From Niastella vici (GTDB lineage: Bacteria; Bacteroidota; Bacteroidia; Chitinophagales; Chitinophagaceae), in assembly GCF_002077945.1 (NCBI RefSeq), contig NZ_LVYD01000052.1, positions 62,001 to 126,000 on the forward strand: a DNA stretch of 64,000 bases, written 5' to 3'. Below, piece by piece: positions 36,619-44,425 of this stretch. The translations under genes were made by a program, and so were the position numbers. Within the stretch, counting starts at the first letter, position 1, and every line of letters starts with the position of its first letter. The notes below the pieces were generated by a model, which was given only the letters and a program-made list of their open reading frames with translations, searched no databases and was not told the origin of the DNA.

Positions 36619-37924
36619 GAACCAGGCTGTCAACATCTTTTGGTTTCGCCGTGATCTGCGGTTACATGATAATGCAGGGCTTTACCATGCCTTGAAAAGC
36701 GACAACCCCGTTCTGCCCATTTTTATCTTCGACACAAATATTTTAACTCAGCTGCCGGCCAGGGCCGACCGGCGGGTTGAATTCATTCATGAGGCATTAA
36801 CACAATTGCAACAACAGCTGATTGAATCAGGTTCCTCTTTGATCGTATATCACGATACACCCCTCAACGCTTTTAAAAAACTGATTCAGCAATATACCAT
36901 CGGCAAAGTTTTCACCAACCACGATTATGAACCCTATGCCCGCGAAAGAGATGAAAGCATTGCCCGGTTTTTAGAACAGCACCAGGTGTCATTTCACACG
37001 TATAAAGACCAGGTGATCTTTGAAAAACAGGAAGTGGTGAAAGATGACGGCAGGCCCTATACGGTGTTCACTCCATACAGCAAAAAATGGAAGGCCACGT
37101 TGAATAAGTTCTATCTGAAAACTTATCCCACTGAAAAATATTTCAGCAACTTTCATCAGCTGGCAGCCAAAGCGGTGCCTTCATTACGAGCTATAGGGTT
37201 TACCAAAACAGGGGACTCCTTTCCGTCGGCCACTGTTGATAATAAGATCATAAAACTATACGACCAACAGCGCGATCTACCGGCCATCGCAGGCACCACC
37301 CGGTTAGGCGTTCACCTGCGCTTTGGCACCATCAGTGTGCGGCAACAGGCGCAAAAAGCCATTAAGCTCAATGAAACATATTTGAACGAACTCATCTGGC
37401 GCGATTTCTTTCAAATGATCCTTTGGCATTTTCCGCATGTAGGAAAGGGCAAGGCCTTTAAAGCGGAATATGACTTTATAAAATGGCGTAACAATGAAGA
37501 GGAGTTTACCCGCTGGTGCCAGGGCAATACCGGTTACCCCATCGTTGATGCGGGTATGCGCGAATTAAATACCACCGGTTTTATGCACAACCGCGTGCGC
37601 ATGATCACCGCCTCCTTTCTGGCCAAACATTTACTGATCGACTGGCGCTGGGGCGAAGCCTATTTTGCCGAGAAGCTGCTCGATTTTGAGCTGGCCAGTA
37701 ACAATGGCAACTGGCAATGGGCAGCCGGCTGCGGTTGTGATGCTGCACCCTATTTCAGGATTTTCAACCCATATTTACAAACAAAAAAGTTTGACCCCGA
37801 GCTGGCATATATCAAAAACTGGGTGCCTGAATTTGAGGGATCAAACTACCCCGCTCCTATTGTTGATCATGAAACAGCCCGCAAGCGTTGTTTGGAAGTA
37901 TATAAGAAAGCGCTGCAGCGCTAA
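36611..37924 (+). CDS. phrB: deoxyribodipyrimidine photolyase / cryptochrome family
   Basis: 437 residues. N-terminal Rossmann-like antenna domain begins VNIFWFRRDLRLHDNAGL and includes PIFIFDTNIL. C-terminal FAD domain: GTTRLGVHLRFGTIS, ELIWRDFFQMILWH, YPIVDAGMRELNTTGFMHNR and NWQWAAGCGCDAAPYFRIFNP. Light-driven repair of cyclobutane pyrimidine dimers is the likely role, since the CPD class I signature residues (W..GCGCDAAP) are present; a cryptochrome role cannot be excluded. Overlaps the upstream aminotransferase by 8 bases (operon) and the convergent kinase gene by 4 bases. Confidence 0.93.
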   Translation: MGKNQAVNIFWFRRDLRLHDNAGLYHALKSDNPVLPIFIFDTNILTQLPARADRRVEFIHEALTQLQQQLIESGSSLIVYHDTPLNAFKKLIQQYTIGKVFTNHDYEPYARERDESIARFLEQHQVSFHTYKDQVIFEKQEVVKDDGRPYTVFTPYSKKWKATLNKFYLKTYPTEKYFSNFHQLAAKAVPSLRAIGFTKTGDSFPSATVDNKIIKLYDQQRDLPAIAGTTRLGVHLRFGTISVRQQAQKAIKLNETYLNELIWRDFFQMILWHFPHVGKGKAFKAEYDFIKWRNNEEEFTRWCQGNTGYPIVDAGMRELNTTGFMHNRVRMITASFLAKHLLIDWRWGEAYFAEKLLDFELASNNGNWQWAAGCGCDAAPYFRIFNPYLQTKKFDPELAYIKNWVPEFEGSNYPAPIVDHETARKRCLEVYKKALQR

Positions 37925-38919
37925 ACTTCAATGGCGGGCAACTGCCAATGATCGTACAGCTTTTTTATAAACACATTGATATACCGCTTCAAATACGTTT
38001 CATTCAGGAAAGTATTCGTCCAGTTTTCAAAACGATGGCTTTGCACACCCAGGTAAAAGAATAAAAGGCTTATACTGGCAGCAGGTATCAATTGCTTTTC
38101 TGCTTCGGAAATGGGCGTAACAGATTCGTAGCCTTTTAAAAAGTGTTCCAGCTTTAATTCATATTGTCCTGGCTCTCTTTCGGTATTGAATAGCTGTAAC
38201 ATGTAATAGGCAATATCATGCACCAGCCAGCCATTGCCACAGAAATCAAAATCAAATATGGTCACCTCTTCATTGTTGTGAATATTCATGTTATCGAACC
38301 AGATATCCAGATGCACTACCCCTTTTCGAAGCAAATGCGCGGGTGCGTTATAATATTGCCGTAACATATACCGCTGCACCCGGTACATCCATTGCATTTC
38401 TTCTGTATCAATGGATAAATATTGCTTTATCAACTCAAATGAATCCATCAACAGCACCTGTGGCGTGTATCGAACCCGTTCAATTACCAGGTCCTTCGTT
38501 ACCTGGTGCATACGGGCCATAATTACGCCCAGCTTATGATGAAGCGTTTCAGAAAAGCTCAGCGTCTTTTCTCCTTTTGCATACGAGAATAACACGCCCA
38601 TACGCATACCTTCAGGCGCCGGTAGTTGTTGAATATAATTACCCTGCGGATCGGGCAGGGCGAAAGAAACAGGAATGCCATTTTCTTTTAACAGGTCCAA
38701 CAGTTTAAGCTCTTCAGTGATCTCGGTTTCGGATCGCCAGTTTAAACTGTATAACCTGAAAACATATTGCTGCTTACCATCTGTTACCAGGTAAACATGA
38801 TTGATGGCGGCACGTATTAAACGGCAGGTAGTGCCAGCTCCTAAATGATATTGCTGTTGCAGGTACACAGCCAAATGTGTTGCCGACAGCGTGGAACACA
38901 CAACGGGGAAAGGTTGCAT
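37921..38919 (-). CDS. aminoglycoside phosphotransferase (APH)-fold kinase
   Basis: 332 residues, phosphotransferase enzyme family PF01636. The N-lobe has YVFRLYSLNW (ATP-binding Arg/Lys strand) and a Glu in the following helix. The catalytic loop is VHLDIWFDNMNIH (HxDxxxxN) and the metal motif is IFDFDFCGNGW. Relatives include homoserine kinase type II, choline kinase and sugar kinases; real aminoglycoside resistance is unlikely without other evidence, and the substrate is unknown. The 3' end overlaps the convergent photolyase gene by 4 bases. The upstream region holds a cluster of GC-rich hairpins. Confidence 0.85.
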   Translation of the reverse strand: MQPFPVVCSTLSATHLAVYLQQQYHLGAGTTCRLIRAAINHVYLVTDGKQQYVFRLYSLNWRSETEITEELKLLDLLKENGIPVSFALPDPQGNYIQQLPAPEGMRMGVLFSYAKGEKTLSFSETLHHKLGVIMARMHQVTKDLVIERVRYTPQVLLMDSFELIKQYLSIDTEEMQWMYRVQRYMLRQYYNAPAHLLRKGVVHLDIWFDNMNIHNNEEVTIFDFDFCGNGWLVHDIAYYMLQLFNTEREPGQYELKLEHFLKGYESVTPISEAEKQLIPAASISLLFFYLGVQSHRFENWTNTFLNETYLKRYINVFIKKLYDHWQLPAIEV

Positions 38920-38956
38920 AATTGATTATTTTTTAATATCAGCGAATTGATTAAGA

Positions 38957-39047
38957 TCCCGTAGACGGGAGGAGCAGAGGCTGATAAAGAAGGGGCAGCG
39001 TGCAGAAAGGAACCCGACCTTTGCCGGGACACCCCACGGAAATGGGG
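38957..39047. repeat. cluster of three GC-rich hairpins upstream of the APH-fold kinase
   Basis: TCCCGT/ACGGGA (38957-38962 / 38965-38970), CCCG/CGGG around CCTTTG (39013-39028) and CCCC/GGGG (39032-39047) follow one another within 91 bases, just before the kinase start on the minus strand. A small frame across it is not coding-like. Likely a REP-like intergenic element or a 5' leader structure. Confidence 0.45.
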
Positions 39048-39078
39048 CAGCGAATTTAAACAGTTCCGGCTTACCAGC

Positions 39079-39109
39079 AAAAAAAATCGAACCGTTAACA
39101 GGTTCGATT
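39079..39109 (-). terminator. terminator of the small lipoprotein gene
   Basis: A 9-bp stem AATCGAACC / GGTTCGATT, loop of 7; on the minus strand a T run follows. It starts 25 bases past the stop at 39134. Confidence 0.85.
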
Positions 39110-39133
39110 TTCAAAATTCATCTTCAATATGTT

Positions 39134-39589
39134 TTACTGCTGCGCCATTCTTATTGCAGTACTGCGCAGTTTGTAGTAGTAATCGTCGATATCCTGCCCC
39201 GAGCGCACTGTTAATGCAGAACCATAATTGTCTGGTTCAAGGGAGTAGGTAACACAGGCCTTGTCGTATTTGCTGCCCGATGCCCGGGACGAAAAAAAGG
39301 CATTCAGGATAATATCATTTTTGCTAAAGAAAAGTATTTGACCGGTAGAATCGCATTTGATCTTTTGCTTGGGATCGCGTTTTCCATTGATCAGCTCTTT
39401 ATAGATATTTATTTCCGATTGATCTGTAATGGTTTCAGAAAGTGTATCGCCGTGGTTAAAGAATTTCAATTGCACTTTATCCACATCTTGCAAAAGTTCT
39501 GCAAAAAACTTTTTGCCTTTGTTTTTTTGGCTAATACTGCCGCAGGAAAACAATGTCAGGAGAGCTAAACCAAGGGAAACATTTTTCAT
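39134..39589 (-). CDS. small lipoprotein, function unknown
   Basis: 151 residues. The start at 39589 (MKNVSLGLALL) gives a lipoprotein signal with Cys in LFSCG; eight upstream codons are open but would spoil the signal. The mature protein begins with a Lys-rich linker, then a mixed alpha/beta region with FNHGDTLSETITDQSEI and SGQDIDDYYYKL. I do not recognise a family. Probably in the periplasmic face of the membrane. It is 100 bases downstream of mqnD on the same strand and has its own terminator, so it could be read from the mqn transcript. Confidence 0.7.
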   Translation of the reverse strand: MKNVSLGLALLTLFSCGSISQKNKGKKFFAELLQDVDKVQLKFFNHGDTLSETITDQSEINIYKELINGKRDPKQKIKCDSTGQILFFSKNDIILNAFFSSRASGSKYDKACVTYSLEPDNYGSALTVRSGQDIDDYYYKLRSTAIRMAQQ

Positions 39590-39689
39590 ATAATTACTTT
39601 TACAGTACAGCACTCGCTTTACAGATCAGGCACCCGGGTTCAATTCACATTTTACATCCCGGAAATTCAGCAAAGGGCATACCATATTC

Positions 39690-40526
39690 CTAAACTGCCA
39701 GAAAGATATTTTCTGTTTTTGATTTTACCTGTTTTAATTGCTCGTAAATATCCAGAAAAGTATTTACAGCGGCTCTGCCATCGGGTCCCAATTGCAAAGA
39801 ATAGTTATTCACATACAGATCGATATGCTGCCGCATCACCGTTTCACTCATTTCCTGCGAATGCTGTTTTACATAATCTGTTATCAATGGGTAATTTTTG
39901 AATGCGTACTCCAGGCTTCGTTTAATTATGGCGTCTACTTTTTGCTGCAGGGCGCTGGGGAATGTTTTTTTCATTACAATGCCCCCCAGCGGAATGGGAT
40001 TACCGGTTTTTTGCTCCCAGTATTCGCCCAGGTCAACCAGTTTATGCAAACCCTTTTGCTGATAAGTAAAGCGGTTTTCATGAATGATGACACCCGCATC
40101 CACTTCGCCACTCAACACAGCATCTTCAATGGCAGAAAAAACCATGAATTTCTTTTTGGCAGCCTGGGGATAAGCCAGCGAGAATAACATATGGGCAGTA
40201 GTATGCTCACCGGGAATGGCAATGGTCATGTCATTCACGTCTTTAGATTGAGCGCCTCCCTTTTTCGTAATTAACAGGGGCCCAACGCCTTTGCCAAGGG
40301 CGCCGCCGGCATTCAAAACAATATAATTATCAAGCAACAACGGCAATACGCCATAACTGATCTTGGTAACATCGAGCCGGCCCTGCAGCGCCCATTCGTT
40401 GAGCGTTTGTACATCTTCAAGCACCGGTTGTACCGTTATACCATCGGTATCGATCTTTTTGTTTACCAGGGCATCGAAGATAAACGTATCGTTGGGGCAG
40501 GGAGAAAAGCCAAGAGTAAGTTCCAT
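39690..40526 (-). CDS. mqnD: 1,4-dihydroxy-6-naphthoate synthase (futalosine pathway)
   Basis: 278 residues. Converts cyclic dehypoxanthinyl futalosine to 1,4-dihydroxy-6-naphthoate for menaquinone synthesis. The start MELTLGFSPCPNDTF is the family N-terminus; 17 further upstream codons are open but run into a repeat. Other blocks: VTKISYGVLPLLLDNYIVLNAG, the GVGPLL motif, IPGEHTTAHML and VIIHENRFTYQ. The fold is that of a periplasmic-binding-protein-like enzyme acting in the cytoplasm. Downstream of mqnB on the same strand, 122 bases apart. Menaquinone is the main respiratory quinone of Bacteroidota. Confidence 0.93.
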   Translation of the reverse strand: MELTLGFSPCPNDTFIFDALVNKKIDTDGITVQPVLEDVQTLNEWALQGRLDVTKISYGVLPLLLDNYIVLNAGGALGKGVGPLLITKKGGAQSKDVNDMTIAIPGEHTTAHMLFSLAYPQAAKKKFMVFSAIEDAVLSGEVDAGVIIHENRFTYQQKGLHKLVDLGEYWEQKTGNPIPLGGIVMKKTFPSALQQKVDAIIKRSLEYAFKNYPLITDYVKQHSQEMSETVMRQHIDLYVNNYSLQLGPDGRAAVNTFLDIYEQLKQVKSKTENIFLAV

Positions 40527-40565
40527 TATGTTTGAATTATGTGCTTTTATTTTTAAAAGATCAGT

Positions 40566-40645
40566 TACAGGGTACAAGTTTCAGGTTGCCGCTTACCAAT
40601 TGCCAGGGGTTCCCTTGTAACCTGAAACCTGAAACTTGCAACTCC
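40566..40645. repeat. intergenic repeat with inverted arms, copy A
   Basis: Inverted arms CAAGTTTCAGGT (40575-40586) and ACCTGAAACTTG (40627-40638). The right half (40611-40643) is repeated at 44353-44379, apart from an extra CTGAAAC here. It sits between mqnB and mqnD and could form a hairpin in their mRNA. Confidence 0.75.
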
Positions 40646-40648
40646 TTC

Positions 40649-41305
40649 TTATCCCAAATCGCTATTCACTATCTCAATTAGCTTTTCATTTAACAGCTGA
40701 ATCGCTTCTTTCATCTTCCATTTAGACTTGTCACGCTCTCCTACCATATTTGAAATGGCGCGCAATTGTATATATGGAATTTTTTCACTCAGTGCTATAT
40801 AATGGAATGCAGCACCTTCCATCGATTCAACAACCGGCTGATACTTTTGTTGTAATTGCCCGATGCGTTCCCGGCGGGTAGTGATCTCATTGATAGTGAC
40901 GGCTTTTACCATCGGCAGGTTGTATTGCCGTAATAATGCTGAGTTATTATTCACCAGGCTTTTACCCGTATAGGGAGTGGTAATCTGCGGCAGGCCCATA
41001 TCAAAGATATCTTTGAACTCATTGTTTTCTTCGACCCCCAGGTCGCCGGTCACTTCTTCGTTCACCAGTACCAGGCTGCCGGGCGGAAAGGCAGTATCAT
41101 AACTGCCGCCAACACCGGCCTGAATAAGCATATCGGGCCGGCGATTGAGAATGGTTCTGGTTAGCCAGTAGGCCGTGCTCATAGTACCAATGCCGGTGAT
41201 CAGCACATCAAAGCGGTTCCTGCCAATTAAACAATCCCTTTCTGCCAAATAATTAATTGTAGGTTGAATTTCGAAATTCGTAGCGGCCGTTAGCAAAATT
41301 TCCAT
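40649..41305 (-). CDS. mqnB: futalosine hydrolase
   Basis: 218 residues of the nucleoside phosphorylase/hydrolase fold (MTAN-like). Cleaves futalosine to hypoxanthine and dehypoxanthinyl futalosine. Blocks seen: LLTAATNFEIQPTINYL, IGTMSTAYWLTRTI, IQAGVGGSYD, VVESMEGAAFHYIAL and LRAISNMVGERDKSKW, all typical of MqnB. The start at 41305 follows CTTTGCACC; ten upstream codons are open. Transcribed with mqnD (122 bases downstream). Divergent from the pterin genes across 159 bases that contain a GC palindrome. Confidence 0.93.
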   Translation of the reverse strand: MEILLTAATNFEIQPTINYLAERDCLIGRNRFDVLITGIGTMSTAYWLTRTILNRRPDMLIQAGVGGSYDTAFPPGSLVLVNEEVTGDLGVEENNEFKDIFDMGLPQITTPYTGKSLVNNNSALLRQYNLPMVKAVTINEITTRRERIGQLQQKYQPVVESMEGAAFHYIALSEKIPYIQLRAISNMVGERDKSKWKMKEAIQLLNEKLIEIVNSDLG

Positions 41306-41353
41306 GGTGCAAAGAAAAGAAAGTTTGTAGTACACAGTACGGCGTTTTTAGTT

Positions 41354-41366
41354 CCCCGGTCCGGGG
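41354..41366. repeat. GC-rich palindrome CCCCGGnCCGGGG, copy 2
   Basis: Same 13-base palindrome as at 993-1005, here in the divergent mqnB/queD region and followed by TTTT on the plus strand. Confidence 0.55.
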
Positions 41367-41435
41367 TTTTCCTGTTTGGTCGGGGGGAGTGCCGCCCCCA
41401 TCCCGGTTCCTTCCTGCTATAAAATGGAGAAGCAT

Positions 41436-41443
41436 TACCTTTG
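41436..41443 (+). promoter_or_regulatory. -7 box for the first PTPS gene
   Basis: TACCTTTG, an exact match to TAnnTTTG, 21 bases before the ATG at 41465, predicting a leader of about 14 nt. Confidence 0.5.
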
Positions 41444-41464
41444 CGGCAAATTTTCGTGACAACA

Positions 41465-41875
41465 ATGGTGTATTTGACTCGTGTTGAACATTTTAACGCC
41501 GCCCACAAACTGTACAACCCTAACTGGAGCCAGGAGCAGAATGAACAGGTCTTTGGAAAATGTGCTAATCAGAACTGGCATGGCCATAATTACGAATTAT
41601 ATGTTACCGTAAAAGGCCGGCCCAACCGGGATACCGGTTTTGTATGTGATGTAAAGGAATTGAGCCGCATCATTAATCAGTATGTAATTGAACATATTGA
41701 CCATAAGAACCTTAATGTGGATGTACCGTTTATGAAGGACCAGCTTTGTTCAACCGAGAACCTGGCCATTGCGATCTGGAAGCAATTGCAACCCCAGTTA
41801 CCGGCCGGGGTACAATTACATGGGATTAAATTGTATGAAACTCCCCGTATATTCGTGGAGTATTTCGGCGAATAG
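41465..41875 (+). CDS. 6-pyruvoyl-tetrahydropterin synthase / QueD family, paralog 1
   Basis: 136 residues of the PTPS/QueD fold. Zinc ligands: His in EHFNAAH and HGHNY. The catalytic Cys is in FGKCANQNWHGHN, with the Asp-His dyad in EHIDHKNLN. The pterin-anchoring Glu is in LYETPRIFVEY. Product is either 6-carboxy-tetrahydropterin (queuosine path) or 6-pyruvoyl-tetrahydropterin; retention of the catalytic Cys and the queA gene in the same genome favour a QueD role for at least one of the pair. A start further upstream (non-ATG) is possible but would overlap the promoter box. Paralog 2 and folE follow on the same strand. Confidence 0.88.
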   Translation: MVYLTRVEHFNAAHKLYNPNWSQEQNEQVFGKCANQNWHGHNYELYVTVKGRPNRDTGFVCDVKELSRIINQYVIEHIDHKNLNVDVPFMKDQLCSTENLAIAIWKQLQPQLPAGVQLHGIKLYETPRIFVEYFGE

Positions 41876-42048
41876 CCGGTAACCAACCCAAACAATCACA
41901 ACCACAGCCTGTTATATTTTATGCTTCATACAATTTAAGGGTAAGGCAGGCAACCTGATTGGAGCGACCCTGTATCTTCAGAATATTGAATGTCGGGCAG
42001 ACGACTTATAAATGATAAAAAGCATTTTTACTTTGTATCTTAAATAAC

Positions 42049-42465
42049 ATGAGCAAAAAAGTAGCTGTTTACCGTAAGGAACATTTTAATGCGGCCCACC
42101 GCTTATATAATCCTGCCTGGGATATGGCTAAGAACGATGCCGTGTTTGGGAAATGTAATAATCCCAGTTTTCATGGTCATAATTATGAGGTGATTGTGAA
42201 AGTGACCGGCGTACCTGATCCGGAAACGGGTTATGTGATGGACATGAAAATATTAAGCGAGTTGATCAGGGACCATGTGCTGGAAAAATTCGACCATAAA
42301 AACCTGAACCTCGATACTGAATATTTTAAAAAGCTCAATCCAACAGCTGAAAATATTTGCCTGGTGATCTATGATCTCTTGCGTGCGCAAATTGATGCCG
42401 GGCTCGACTTGCAGGTACGATTGTATGAAACAGAAAGGAATTTTGTAGAATATCCGGCAGAGTAA
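42049..42465 (+). CDS. 6-pyruvoyl-tetrahydropterin synthase / QueD family, paralog 2
   Basis: 138 residues, clearly homologous to the upstream paralog along its whole length (EHFNAAHRLYNP, VFGKCNNPSFHGHNYE, KFDHKNLNLD, VRLYETERNFVEYP). All zinc and catalytic residues are kept, so it should be active. Separated from paralog 1 by 173 bases and from folE by 70 bases; probably the first gene of a unit with folE, since FolE supplies dihydroneopterin triphosphate, the common substrate. Which paralog makes the queuosine intermediate and which makes a biopterin-type product cannot be read from sequence. Confidence 0.88.
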   Translation: MSKKVAVYRKEHFNAAHRLYNPAWDMAKNDAVFGKCNNPSFHGHNYEVIVKVTGVPDPETGYVMDMKILSELIRDHVLEKFDHKNLNLDTEYFKKLNPTAENICLVIYDLLRAQIDAGLDLQVRLYETERNFVEYPAE

Positions 42466-42535
42466 GCGGTGAATAATAGAGATTGGATATCAGCAAACAT
42501 TCCGCATTAACCAATAAAAAACTAAATCAACGGAA

Positions 42536-43132
42536 ATGGCTTACAAAAAAATTGAACACTATGAAGATAAGCTCATGCCGGGCTTAACCCACCATTACCG
42601 GGAAGCGTTGGCATTGTTGGGCGAGGATCCGGAACGCGAAGGCTTACTGAAAACGCCGGAGCGAGTAGCCAAGGCAATGCAATATATGACCCAGGGATAC
42701 GATATGGATGCCAGGGCTATCTTAAATTCGGCCAAGTTCAAGGAGAATGTAAGTGAAATGATCCTGGTAAAGGATATTGAATTGTACAGCCTGTGCGAAC
42801 ACCATTTGCTGCCTTTCTTCGGAAAAGCGCATATTGCCTATATCCCTAATGGATATATTACCGGTTTAAGCAAACTGGCCCGGGTAGTTGATGTATATGC
42901 CCGGCGGTTACAAGTTCAGGAACGGCTTACCACCCAAATACTCGACGCCATCAAAGAAACCCTGCAACCACTTGGCGTGGCGGTAGTTATAGAAGCATCG
43001 CACCTGTGTATGATGATGCGGGGCGTACAAAAACAAAATTCAGTGACCACCACTTCGGCTTTCTGGGGCGAATTTGAGAAGAACGAGACCAGAAGCGAGT
43101 TTACCAAATTGATCTCTTCCAGGTTACATTAA
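42536..43132 (+). CDS. folE: GTP cyclohydrolase I
   Basis: 198 residues. Converts GTP to 7,8-dihydroneopterin triphosphate, feeding folate, pterin and queuosine routes. Zinc ligands: Cys 87 and His 90 of LCEHH, and a Cys in [10 protein letters not shown] (about 158). Other signatures: [37 protein letters not shown] and QERLT. Full length for type IA. Downstream of two PTPS paralogs on the same strand, and closed by a strong terminator at 43212. The upstream gap of 70 bases shows no separate promoter. Confidence 0.96.
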   Translation: MAYKKIEHYEDKLMPGLTHHYREALALLGEDPEREGLLKTPERVAKAMQYMTQGYDMDARAILNSAKFKENVSEMILVKDIELYSLCEHHLLPFFGKAHIAYIPNGYITGLSKLARVVDVYARRLQVQERLTTQILDAIKETLQPLGVAVVIEASHLCMMMRGVQKQNSVTTTSAFWGEFEKNETRSEFTKLISSRLH

Positions 43133-43211
43133 CAGGGGGGCTGGAAGCGCTAAATTGGCGGTAACACGTTGGAATCAGGAAACTTGTAAGACATAAAAGC
43201 ATCTCATAAAA

Positions 43212-43251
43212 CAAAGGGTGGGCGGCACGGTCGCCTGCCCTTTGATTTTTT
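43212..43251 (+). terminator. rho-independent terminator after folE
   Basis: A 13-bp stem (CAAAGGGTGGGCG / CGCCTGCCCTTTG, two G-U), 7-nt loop, then ATTTTTTAT. Confidence 0.93.
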
Positions 43252-43285
43252 ATGAATTTTCCAATTTTTTATTTCAGCCTTAGGG

Positions 43286-43297
43286 CCCCGGACGGGG
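43286..43297. repeat. GC-rich palindrome, shortened copy 3
   Basis: CCCCGGACGGGG, related to the 13-base palindromes at 993 and 41354; 64 bases before the fabD start. Confidence 0.45.
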
Positions 43298-43360
43298 ACT
43301 TCTTTTTTGGATAGTTAAAACCTTTGTGGCATTTTTGTTTTTTAAACCCCTTTTTACATT

Positions 43361-44251
43361 ATGACACATGCTTTTGTGTTCCCGGGACAGGGGTCCCAGT
43401 TTCCGGGGATGGGAAAAGACCATTATGAAAACAGCGCTTTTGCGAAAAGATTATTTGAACAGGCGAATGAGATCGTGGGGTTTCGTATTTCGGATATCAT
43501 GTTTAACGGCAGTGAAGAAGATCTGAAGCAAACCAGGGTAACACAGCCCGCCATCTTTCTTCATTCTGTTATTGCCTTTAAAAGTATTGATAATGCACGC
43601 CCCGAAATGGTTGCCGGTCATTCATTGGGTGAATTTTCGGCCCTGGTGGCAAATGGCGTTTTGAGCTTTGAAGATGGATTAAAACTGGTAAGCATCAGGG
43701 CACAGGCCATGCAAAAAGCCTGTGAAACAAATCCATCTACCATGGCGGCCGTATTGGGTCTTGAAGATGCCAAAGTTGAAGAGATCTGCGCCCTGGTACA
43801 GGACGAAACCAATGAGGTGGTTGTGCCGGCCAATTATAATTGCCCGGGCCAGCTGGTGATCAGCGGCAGCATAAAAGGTATTGAAGTGGCTATTGAACGC
43901 CTGAAGGCCGCCGGCGCCAAACGGGCACTGGTATTACCGGTAAGCGGCGCCTTTCACTCACCTTTAATGGAATCAGCCAAATCCGAATTGTCAAAAGCTA
44001 TTGACGCTACGACCTTCTATCATCCTAATTGTCCTGTTTATCAAAACGTTGTGGCGAAAGCGGTAGGCAACAAGGAAGATATCAAACAAAATTTGATCGA
44101 TCAGCTTACAAGCGCAGTAAAATGGACGCAGAGCATCAAGACGATGATCACCGATGGCGGCACCCATTTTACAGAATGCGGCCCCGGTAAGGTTCTGCAA
44201 GGTCTTATTGGCAAGATCGACAAGAAAGTTACTACGGATGGAGTAAGTTAG
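43361..44251 (+). CDS. fabD: malonyl-CoA:ACP transacylase
   Basis: 296 residues. Loads malonyl groups onto acyl carrier protein for fatty acid synthesis. Signatures: FVFPGQGSQFPGMG at the N-terminus (oxyanion GQGS), nucleophile Ser 88 in GHSLGEFSAL, a conserved Arg in VSIRAQAMQKA, VANYNCPGQLVISG and the catalytic His in SGAFHSPLM. Single gene with a CCTTTG box about 34 bases upstream and a very strong terminator directly after. fabH is in another unit of the window. Confidence 0.96.
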   Translation: MTHAFVFPGQGSQFPGMGKDHYENSAFAKRLFEQANEIVGFRISDIMFNGSEEDLKQTRVTQPAIFLHSVIAFKSIDNARPEMVAGHSLGEFSALVANGVLSFEDGLKLVSIRAQAMQKACETNPSTMAAVLGLEDAKVEEICALVQDETNEVVVPANYNCPGQLVISGSIKGIEVAIERLKAAGAKRALVLPVSGAFHSPLMESAKSELSKAIDATTFYHPNCPVYQNVVAKAVGNKEDIKQNLIDQLTSAVKWTQSIKTMITDGGTHFTECGPGKVLQGLIGKIDKKVTTDGVS

Positions 44252-44273
44252 TTTTGAGCTAAAAGCTGCCCCT

Positions 44274-44317
44274 AAAACAAAAGTGGATCACCGTTATCGA
44301 TGATCCACTTTTGTTTT
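44274..44317. terminator. strong bidirectional terminator between fabD and the S41 protease gene
   Basis: A perfect 17-bp stem (44274-44290 with 44301-44317), loop of 10, with T-rich arms at both ends, so it works for fabD and for the convergent protease gene. Confidence 0.93.
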
Positions 44318-44318
44318 G

Positions 44319-44381
44319 TTACAGGTTTCAGGTTCCAGGGCATGTGCAGTTCTCCCTTGTAACCTGAAACTTGCAACTCAT
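44319..44381. repeat. intergenic repeat with inverted arms, copy B
   Basis: Arms AGGTTTCAGGTT (44323-44334) and AACCTGAAACTTG (44361-44373). The right half matches copy A at 40611-40643 over TCCCTTGTAACCTGAAAC and TTGCAACTC. Confidence 0.75.
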
Positions 44382-44425
44382 TCATATTTTAACATTGACC
44401 CGTTTACAGTTCCTTATGTTACTTG

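Noticed and set aside
39079-39109. GGTTCGAT string suggesting a tRNA T-arm
   Set aside because: It is one arm of a simple terminator hairpin; no acceptor, D or anticodon arms nearby.
38926-39114. 62-codon minus-strand frame before the APH-fold kinase
   Set aside because: Runs through the hairpin cluster; the Cys/Phe/Arg-rich sequence looks like translated repeat.
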